A stretch of DNA of 15,919 bases from Scytalidium lignicola (lineage: Eukaryota > Ascomycota > Leotiomycetes), in contig NCSJ02000573.1 of assembly GCA_002812745.2 (NCBI GenBank), positions 1-15,919 of the forward strand, written 5' to 3'. The position numbers were made by a program, and so were the translations under genes. The notes below the pieces were generated by a model. That model was not told where the DNA came from. It did not search any database and saw only the letters and a list, made by a program, of their open reading frames with translations. This document shows, in pieces, positions 1 to 6,654 of this stretch (positions are counted from its first letter, which is position 1; every line of letters starts with the position of its first letter).

Positions 1-267
1 CCTATGACTTCACGTATTCCGGAAGCTCGACTTGGTCAACAGTGTTTGTATGGAATGAGAACCTTTATTTCCACAAAGAACACCTAATGAAGGGGAAGTT
101 CGTTAATCTAAATGGAATGATAAGAAATATCAGTTGCCCACGCTGATGTGATAGTATGCAAAGAGCGATATGATATTAGAGCAAGAAGAGCAAATGTCGT
201 GTAGGAAAAAAAGCCTCTCTACTTGTCGAGCCTCGTTAACGAGACGAGGAGCGGGAGTATCCATAGT
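1..267. other. Flanking DNA, no gene seen
   Basis: No open frame, intron-bounded exon or repeat can be supported here. It would include the 3' untranslated region of the minus-strand gene that ends at 268. Confidence 0.4.
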
Positions 268-645
268 TCAGAACATCTGTAAGTTCTCGGATCTGGACTT
301 GATCTCATCGGCACAAGCGTCTGCTATCTTCTTGATTTCCTCCTCCTGAAGCTTAACGTATGGCAAATCCAGAGGCTTAAGAGCACGATCTATGAGGGCT
401 TTTGACAGAAGACGAAGGTGTTCGTCGAAGGTGTGTTGATTTCGAGACCATTCTGGCTCTGAAGTAACAATGGTTCTCCCAGGGTAAAAGGAGGTGATCG
501 ATGCTACTGAAGAACGAGTAAAAGGGTCAAGGTGACGTGCGTATTGGTGGTTTTCCAGGCCGATTAAGTATTGGAGCTCGAAGGCGCATAGCAAAGGATC
601 GAAGGAGGGTGGAGGAGTTATAATCGCGGGAGCTCGAGCATCCAT
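268..645 (-). CDS. Small hypothetical protein, 125 aa
   Basis: I do not recognise the family. The single open frame encodes 125 residues that look like a real soluble protein: a Pro-rich N-terminus (ITPPPSFDPL, residues 9-18), a mixed middle, and a charged, helix-prone second half (KLQEEEIKKIADACADEIKS, about residues 98-117). There is no signal peptide, membrane segment or known motif. An in-frame TGA lies directly upstream of the ATG, so the start cannot extend in this frame. About 25 bp further upstream is a textbook short intron (670-719), which suggests a spliced transcript with a 5' leader intron. Composition is ordinary for the window and shows no RIP damage. It could be a lineage-restricted gene or a fragment of a larger one. 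Confidence 0.5.
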   Translation of the reverse strand: MDARAPAIITPPPSFDPLLCAFELQYLIGLENHQYARHLDPFTRSSVASITSFYPGRTIVTSEPEWSRNQHTFDEHLRLLSKALIDRALKPLDLPYVKLQEEEIKKIADACADEIKSRSENLQMF

Positions 646-669
646 TTTTCATATAGACGGATATGGTGC

Positions 670-719
670 CTGGAGTAGAATTTAGCATAGTTTGAGGGGT
701 GAGTTCGCACAAAGCTTAC
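670..719 (-). other. Probable 5' leader intron of the 268-645 gene
   Basis: On the minus strand a 50-bp segment begins GTAAGC, contains a branch-like TGCTAA, and ends CTCCAG. This matches the size and signals of the other introns in the window. Splicing it does not join the upstream open frame (ATG at 851) to the 125-aa frame: the phase runs into TGA just before that ATG. It is therefore best read as a 5' UTR intron, with the upstream frame a possible uORF. Only transcript data would settle it. Confidence 0.4.
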
Positions 720-861
720 TTGGCAATAGTAGGACAGTGCGAAATGAGAGGAAGGATTAGACAGTTGTTCGAGCTTGTGCTGTAAGGTTCTTGAATATGT
801 AAATGTGTAAGGATAGTTGAGGACAACACGCGCACCGTTTAAAGCTTCCATATGTCTACTG

Positions 862-1006
862 GGTCACATTTTCTTAATCAACTGCCACCAACTGCCAGCA
901 ATTGCAGAAGTGTAAACGATGTTATCTCTTCTACTACGCAATAGGAAGGAGGTGCTCGGTCACATTGTCTTAATTAATAACCCAAAGATTTAAACCGCCA
1001 CCAACT
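862..1006. repeat. Degenerate direct repeat, two copies about 97 bp apart
   Basis: GGTCACATTTTCTTAAT at 862-878 recurs as GGTCACATTGTCTTAAT at 959-975 (one mismatch). GCCACCAACT at 884-893 recurs at 997-1006. Both copies are followed by CAATTGCAG or GTTGCAGTTGCAG. This is a small, diverged local duplication of unknown role. The rest of 852-1459 shows no gene. Confidence 0.4.
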
Positions 1007-1459
1007 TGTCACAACCAGTGTTGCAGTTGCAGCCTAAGAAGAACATCTCACTTGAACCGGAAAGGATTAGTTCTTATCGCAAAGGGTGCATGGCATCTTC
1101 AAGGCCAATGCAATTCGTGATGGGCGCTCTGCTAATCTAAGCGACAAATTTTGGGCAGCAATGTCAACAACTGCCTAGAGTTGAAAGTAGCTGGAAATTG
1201 GTGTATTCGTTGCTTGGGGTAGTCAGCCTGAAACCGAATTTTGGAGCGTTTTAATAGAGATAGTGGTCGTTGTAAATGGAGATATCAAAAATTCGAAATT
1301 TATCGAGCATCCATCATGAATTTAGACAGTTAACTCGGCAGGAGGTTAGGGGTTCATATTGTATCAATACTGATCAACTAGCTACATTATTGAAGGTTGA
1401 TAATTGAGCCAATGAAATTAACTCGTTTAAGTTTGCAGTGATACCTTCGAGGGGAGAAT

Positions 1460-1590
1460 TACCAGTATTTACCAGCCAACCGGACACACCCCTCAATCGG
1501 ACATTACATACATTTAAGGCATAAATTCAGGCATCAACGGCTATAGTGTCCGATTGAGGGGTGTGTCCGGTTGGCTGGTAAATACTGGTA
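1460..1590. mobile_element. MITE-like element with perfect 44-bp inverted arms and TA target duplication
   Basis: Bases 1460-1503 and 1547-1590 are exact reverse complements (44 of 44) around a 43-bp spacer. The outermost dinucleotide on both sides is TA, and the next bases are CCAG on the left and CTGG on the right. Outside the TA the flanks stop matching. A TA duplication with long inverted ends is the signature of Tc1/mariner/pogo-type (including fungal Fot1-like) non-autonomous elements. No coding capacity. The identity of the arms implies recent insertion or hairpin-favoured maintenance, and there is no RIP-like decay. Confidence 0.8.
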
Positions 1591-1713
1591 TCGGTGGTTG
1601 CGTGTGGATTTTAGGATGGGGTCGTGTGGATTTAGCCAGGGCCTAAATAAGTGATATTTGTCTAGAAGCTATTAATCAATGGGTATTCTCCGAAGCTATG
1701 CTCGAAGTCTTAC

Positions 1714-2240
1714 CTATAGTCAACCTGATCTTGAGGAGGCTTTACGACACGGTGAATTGCTGGCTTTAAATAACCTCCAGTGAGATATGATAATGCTACC
1801 CTCGATATACTTCACATACTTCCACTCATTATTTGGATCTAAGATCTGCAATGCAGTTATGGGTTGATTGAACATGAAAGTAACGCTTCCCCAATCGGCG
1901 TGCCCAGGCAAATACAAGTCCTTGAACTTTTCATTATCCTTATCCGTTCTCGGTTCGTACTTCATATATCTCAAGAAGCTTTCAGTCTTTGTCTCGTAAG
2001 TGTGCAAGTTTGTATAAGTGTCAATTAGCATTTTCAATACCATAGCGAGCAAAATGAAGAGCTTCCTTGCAACGGTCTTATGCATTTGAAACACAAGACC
2101 TTTCACCTCATCCAGATACGGCTTTACGGCTGGAAGCATATGGGCGTCCATCTCATCATAAAGCTCAGAATGAAAACGGGGGAAGTTGTAATGGTCAATT
2201 GTTGTGTGGAGACCATTAGCAGAATCGCTTTTATTAAAGG
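1714..2240 (-). pseudogene. 2-oxoglutarate/Fe(II) oxygenase (isopenicillin N synthase-like) fragment
   Basis: The minus strand reads a middle and late portion of a fungal 2OG-Fe(II) dioxygenase. Visible in order are HYNFPRFHSELYDEMDAH (about 2200-2141), a helical stretch, LRYMKYEPR, the metal-binding HxD in LPGHADWGS, LQILDPNNEWKYVKYIEGS, and then the distal histidine in LTGGYLKPAIHRVVKPPQDQ. The last block is in a different frame: roughly 25 nt that normally encode the segment between the WKYV...GSIII strand and LTGGY are missing. A donor-like GTAAG follows at 1713, but no convincing next exon is seen. The 5' end stops where the AT-rich block starts (about 2225-2240), so the N-terminal third is lost. 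Residues are not RIP-mutated. The family would oxidise small molecules, often in secondary metabolism, but this copy cannot make a full enzyme. Confidence 0.75.
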
Positions 2241-2528
2241 AAAGTTTAAGTCTTTAAAAAGAGTAATTATAAGAGTAATTCTCCGGATTAAGAGATTTTC
2301 ATACAATTAAAATAAAGGTTTTATTTATTATGTTTACATATTATCCATTATAAACATTAACTGTTTTATACTTATTTGTATATTATATGTATAATAATTT
2401 TATTCAACTTATATATTATACTTTTATGTTATAAAGTAATAAAAGTAATATATAAATGATAATTACTTTTTAAAATAATAATACTAATAAAATATTTATT
2501 ATTTTAACTAATCTTTATATATAATATA

Positions 2529-2648
2529 TGTTTTAAGCTATATATTAACTTTAGCTGTTGGCTAACTGCCTAGACTGTTAGCTAACCGCTTAGGTTATAC
2601 ACTAATTTCACAGTTGGTGTATGGCTTAAGCTATTCACTAACTACTTA
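2529..2648 (+). repeat. Left terminal inverted repeat
   Basis: About 120 bp matching the right end in inverted orientation across most of its length, for example GTTAGCTAACCGCTTAGG (2577-2594) and AATTTCACAGTTG. Relative to the right copy it has an extra unit of about 21 bp, giving an internal tandem pair CTGTTGGCTAACTGCCTAGA / CTGTTAGCTAACCGCTTAGG. It also holds an internal hairpin-capable stretch around TACACTAATTTCACAGTTGGTGTA. Differences between the arms are mainly C/T and G/A transitions. Confidence 0.7.
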
Positions 2649-2729
2649 CCAATTCAGCTACTGATTTAGGCTATTTCAAGTGTTATTTAATTGTTAATCT
2701 AAATTAATTGTTACTTTAAGGCTAGTTAA

Positions 2730-4720
2730 ACTAACAGCATTATTTATAGTATCTGCTTTTGCTTGCTTTCTTCTAGATTTAGAATCAGAACTTTCAAGTA
2801 ACTTAATTAAAGCTTGTTCTATATGAATAACTAACCTTGATAACCTCCTACAATTATGCTCATTTTTATGATAGTATACAGTACAATCTTTTCCTTCTTT
2901 AAAATAATGATATCTTTTAGTATTATACTGACTTTTACATTAGTATAATATTTTAATTTGTTAACTTATAAATACTTCTTTAACTGTTAAAGTCAAAATG
3001 ATTTATTTTGTACTTTCTAGAATAGTAATATCTGGCTAAAAGCTTTTATCAACTACTCTTAAATCTTTAGTTAACATTAGCTAGTTAATAATTCCTGATT
3101 AAGTAATAACCTTATATTTATAAGAGTATAGTTTATTTAATATTCGTCTAAATAACTGTTAGTTATCAGTAATTGTTCTATTTTCTTTAAGAACCTTGAT
3201 TAAAACAATATCTCTAATATTAAAGTGTTGAATATCATGNTTTTTTTCGAATACTTTTCTACTATTCTAACTCTTGCTTTTTGCGTTGATTACTAAGTTT
3301 TTTGGATTACTGAATTTGTTGATTAAATTGTTATAGTTATAAAAGCTATAGTAATTGTAGTAGCTGTAATAGCTGTAGCCGTAGTAGTTGTAGTAGTTAT
3401 AGCCGTAGTAGCTATAGTAGTTGTAGTCATAAAAGTTATAGGAGCTGTAGTAGTTGTAGTAGTTATAACTGTAGTAGTTATAACTATAAAAGCTATAAAT
3501 GCTATAGTAGTTGTAGTCATAAAAGCTATAATAGCTGTAATAGCTGTAGCCGTAGTAACTATAGTAGTTGTAGCTATAAGAGCTATAATAGTTATAGTCA
3601 TAAAAGTTATAAAAATTGTAATAGCTATAGTTATAGTAGTTATAGCTAGCAATTATAGATCAATTAGTAGTTTAAGTTTTATATTACTCTTAAATATTAA
3701 ACATTCATTAAGATCTTCTTAAAGTACTTTAATTGTAAAATCTTTGTGTTTTTGACTATTTAACCAATTAATATAAGTATTACAATCTCTAAATAACAAT
3801 TCAGTAAATATACAATTAATTGTTAAATGTTTTTAAGTATTAATTACTAGAATAATCTCTACTAATCTATTAGCTTATTCAGTTAAATTATTATCCATTT
3901 TTAAGCTTTAATTTTAACTTTAACTACTTTATTTGTTTATTCAACAAGACTTTAAGTTTAAAGTGTTTTAAGCTTTTTATTAATTATTCAAATACTATAT
4001 TTATATAATATAATAAGAAAAGCACTTTTAAACTCTTTGCCGTTATTATATTATACAATTTTTGAAAGTAAAAAAGCTATAATAAATTAAGTAAATGCTT
4101 GTGTAATTAAAATTGATTCTTTGCTTTTAAATGGATATAACTGTAAATATTTAGTAAAATAATCTTTGATATATAATATCTACTTATACTAGCTAGATAA
4201 TTTATGCTTTATATCAATTAAATCTACTTGAATACATTTTCAAGTTCTCTTAAAAATAATAAGCTTAAAAAAAGCTTTAATAGTAAATAACCAGTTTAAA
4301 GAACAATTTTTACATCTTTTAATTACTTGTTTAATTTTATTACATTTGATTTTATAATAATTTTGCTTAATTACTAGTTATACTTTATTTTATCTTGTAT
4401 NAAAAAAGTTTAATATATTCTTATACAATAATATCAAATACCTTATTATCTTGTACAGTATATCTTGGTTTTAAATAGTATAAATTAGGTAATCAATATA
4501 ACTGACAGTCTTTAAGCTTAAATTGAGTAAATACTCTGTGTTTTAGGTTAGTATTTGCTTAATTCTTTGGTTTAAAGCTTAAATTGTCCAAAAATATATA
4601 CATTTTTTGCTAATGTTCCAGATTAATTTATTCTTTATTAGTATAGCCTTTATTATATATATATTCTTAAAAGGCAAAGTGTATATCATTAGGAAAAGGG
4701 TTAATTGATTTAATTAAAGT
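2730..4720 (-). pseudogene. Integrase/transposase, KRBA2-like, destroyed by RIP-type mutations
   Basis: Reading the minus strand from high to low coordinates, the fragments fall in the order of a complete protein of roughly 650 codons. They are PRYTVQDNKVFDIIV (around 4440); an integrase zinc-binding remnant YYKIKCNKIKQVIKRCKNC (4370-4303); the core start QVDLIDIKHK with the first catalytic Asp (4230-4200); KDYFTKYLQLYPFKSKES (4170-4112); a damaged second Asp motif YNNGKEF (4050-4025); and LVE*TNKVVK with the catalytic Glu at 3942-3940. Next come a Thr/Ile/Ala triplet tract (3652-3323), the post-core RVRIVEKYSKK then HDIQHFNIRDIVLIKV, and a cysteine-rich tail FKEGKDCTVYYHKNEHNC (about 2905-2850). 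Many CAA codons are now TAA, the second catalytic Asp codon reads AAT, and tail Cys codons read TAT or TAC. N characters at 3240 and 4401 add frame uncertainty. The product would have been a nuclear DNA-integrating enzyme; this copy is dead. Confidence 0.8.
3323..3652 (-). repeat. In-frame triplet array (Thr/Ile/Ala) inside the integrase relic
   Basis: About 330 bp built from NTA/NTR-like triplets (GTA, GTT, GCT, ATA on the plus strand), imperfectly repeated with no fixed longer unit. On the minus strand it is open throughout, encodes Thr-, Ile- and Ala-rich sequence, and is in the same frame as the integrase core just upstream. It therefore looks like an expanded low-complexity insert between the catalytic core and the C-terminal part rather than a separate gene. 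Confidence 0.75.
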
Positions 4721-4803
4721 TATATTAAATAAAGAATAACTTAATTGAAAGTTGTAAAGTAGGAGAAATTTATTACATTTAAAGTTACACTACTACTGTA
4801 AAG

Positions 4804-4903
4804 TAAGTGGTTGGTAAATGGCTTAGGCTGTACATCAACTGTGAAATTGATGTATGGCCTAAGCGGTTAGCTAACGGCCGGAGTTGGCATATAGCCTAGA
4901 ACA
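4804..4903 (-). repeat. Right terminal inverted repeat
   Basis: Reverse-complement partner of 2529-2648, about 100 bp. It keeps more G and C than the left arm (for example GGCCGGAGTTGGC around 4876-4888), so it is the less damaged copy. The inner stem CATCAACTGTGAAATTGATG can form a hairpin, as in the left arm. Confidence 0.7.
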
Positions 4904-5140
4904 TATATAACTTTTCATGCTTTAATTGTTCTTTTTAAAATGTATTATTTATATATTTAAATTATAATATTATATTTTATGATAAAAGTTCAGTTAAATA
5001 TAATATATAAAGTATTAATAATAGTAGAAAATTTTATAATATAAAGTAATAACTTTTTCTAACTTAACCTTTATTTATTTATTAATAAAGAAGTTGTTAA
5101 TAAGTTAAAATGGTAAAGATAATTAATTTTATATAATCAT

Positions 5141-5310
5141 ATACTTAAGTAATCATTTAATAAGTAATATATTAAAAGNTTTTTTAAACGTTTATTATAA
5201 TTACTTTTATATTATATATAAAAAATATTATTAAATGTTTAAAAAGGGTTTTTTTATGTTAAAGGTAAAAGATGTTATTTAAGTTAACTTTTTAATGATT
5301 ACTTGTTTTA
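5141..5310. repeat. Imperfect AT-rich palindrome
   Basis: AAGTAATCATT near 5144-5155 is matched by its reverse complement AATGATTACTT near 5294-5304. Closer in, TTTTTTAAACGTTTA (from about 5181) pairs loosely with the AAATGTTTAAAAAG run before 5250. This may be a decayed inverted-repeat element, but in sequence this AT-rich the arms could be partly chance. N at 5179 lies inside. Confidence 0.3.
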
Positions 5311-5854
5311 AGCNTTTTTAAGATGTAAAAGAGTAATATAATAAGTTGTTAAAATTAAATTAAAAATTAAATTTTTCTTTTTTACTTTAAGTAATACAAG
5401 TAAAAGTTGTTACTCGCTTTACTCGCAAAAGGTACTTCGCACTTAGAAGAATAAGTCACTGTATTATTAAGCTGTAATTCAAGGGTTTTAGTACTATTCA
5501 GTATGCTGCACGACTTCCGGCTACTTGCACGACGTGTGAAGAAAGCCTTATAAGCTAGAAAAGGTAAAGTTTACATACTTCGAATAACTAATGAAATCAT
5601 GTAAAACAATTTCGAATAGCTAATCATAAAAATAATAAAATTTACAAATTATGTAAGAAGGCTTACAATGTTTGCAATATTATATAGATTATCATTTTTA
5701 TAAGTTTTTAATAAGTTTGAAAAAGTAATTAAATGTTAAGTATTAATTATATAAGTTATAAAGTGTAAACTTAACATATTTTTAATTAACTTTAAGAAGT
5801 TTAATTATAGTTTAAGATATTTAAATTTAAAGTTAGAAGTATATGTGTTAAAAA

Positions 5855-5893
5855 GTGATCACTACCTTAGTGTGGTCGGCACGTTAGGATCAC
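5855..5893. repeat. Nested palindromes at the AT-block boundary
   Basis: GTGATC at 5855-5860 and GATCAC at 5888-5893 are an inverted pair, and inside them CACTA-CCT-TAGTG (5860-5872) is a second palindrome. The structure sits exactly where composition returns to normal, so it may be the end of a degraded mobile element. A partner end was not found in the window. Confidence 0.35.
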
Positions 5894-6654
5894 GTGTATC
5901 GCGACAGACTGATCTTAAAGAAGCAACTAAAAATCCCAAANTTTTTTTTTTGCTTTTTGTTCTTTAGAGATCGTCACGTCTTTAAAGATATATCCAAAAT
6001 TAATAAAACTCTCGATGCAGTTTCGTGTTGATTTCCTTTTAGTAGATGACCGTATGAATTGGTGCAAGGCGGGGGGCTCAGTATATAGATGAAGCGGATA
6101 GTTACTAATTAAGGTACCTTACGTATGATATTAGTGTTGAAATGGCAAAAAGTGAAGTGTCTTTGTCACATGAATTCGGGCAACCGATGGCGTTTGCATT
6201 CTTATCTGTTGTAGTGGTCACAATTTCGTGGGTCTCCGGTGGAGAAGATAAGAGACATNAAAAAAATGGACGTAGAACGATACATGGTATCGCATGTACG
6301 CCTTATCTTTGCCCAAAAATGGGAGATTTACGTTAGCGTCATCGGAAGCACGCTGACTTCTACTATAAGGATTCGATAAATTTTGCTTATCAAAGTTATT
6401 TCAAGATCATGAACGATTTTATTGAAAATTCTATAGCCTTGCAGAATTAGCGTCATTCATATTCATGACATGTACTGGCCACCTAGCCGAAAAGGATAGT
6501 ATTTTCTAAGCTTCAGTTAGGACCTCCACTTCCTTTTTTGATATTTTTCCAGGAGTTATGAACCTTTACTATCGCGCCTACTATTTAAACAGTTAATTTG
6601 TTTTTCAACATATCAAAGACAATAACTGTCAAGACTGAGCCCCCCATTGGAGCT
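5894..6654. other. Upstream region of the hydantoinase-like gene
   Basis: Ordinary-composition DNA with no gene I can support. It contains a T-run with an N (5941) and an A-run with an N (6259). A CTATTTAAA sequence near 6579-6588, about 70 bp before the ATG, could serve as a TATA-like element, but this is weak. Confidence 0.35.

Larger units (their letters stand above)
2529..4903 (-). mobile_element. RIP-degraded DNA transposon with TIRs and a Ginger/KRBA2-like integrase
   Basis: The two ends are inverted, diverged copies of one another: the left starts TGTTTTAAGCTATAT at 2529, and the right end read inward on the minus strand from 4903 starts TGTTCTAGGCTATAT. TATA lies just outside both ends (2525-2528 and 4904-4907), a possible 4-bp target duplication, though it is weak evidence in AT-rich DNA. 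The whole interior fits one minus-strand protein with a retroviral-type integrase core. TIR-bearing elements with TGT...ACA ends, 4-bp duplications and such an integrase are the hallmark of the Ginger superfamily. The alternative is a Gypsy-type relic trapped between two inverted repeat copies, which I think less likely because the coding frame fills the interval with no gag, protease or reverse transcriptase visible. Confidence 0.65.
2225..5860. other. RIP-like AT-rich block containing transposon relics
   Basis: Composition switches abruptly from ordinary to mostly A, T and TpA-rich at about 2225 and back again at about 5855. Inside, decayed coding sequence shows changes of the kind RIP makes (CpA to TpA on either strand): CAA codons become TAA stops and conserved Cys codons become Tyr. 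A less AT-rich island at 5405-5570 carries a short TACTCGCTT-like repeat. 2241-2528 and 4904-5854, outside the transposon described separately, hold no readable gene. The block truncates the oxygenase relic on its left side. Confidence 0.8.

Noticed and set aside
1708..1714. GTAAG donor leading to a last oxygenase exon
   Set aside because: None of the next three AG acceptors restores a frame with recognisable oxygenase C-terminal sequence.
2080..2310. Plus-strand open frame over the oxygenase relic
   Set aside because: It is antisense to the clear oxygenase homology and runs into AT-rich DNA; its composition is not protein-like.
3335..3650. CRISPR-like repetition
   Set aside because: The repetition is a degenerate triplet array with no fixed repeat and spacer units, in a eukaryotic genome.
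3323..3652. Separate 109-aa Thr/Ile-rich gene
   Set aside because: It starts at a non-ATG codon, is pure triplet repeat, and is in frame with the integrase relic, so it is part of that relic and not a gene.
6142..6336. Short open frame of 64 aa with a hydrophobic stretch, upstream of the hydantoinase-like gene
   Set aside because: It crosses an N at an A7 run, has no recognisable domain, and its composition looks like chance reading of intergenic DNA.
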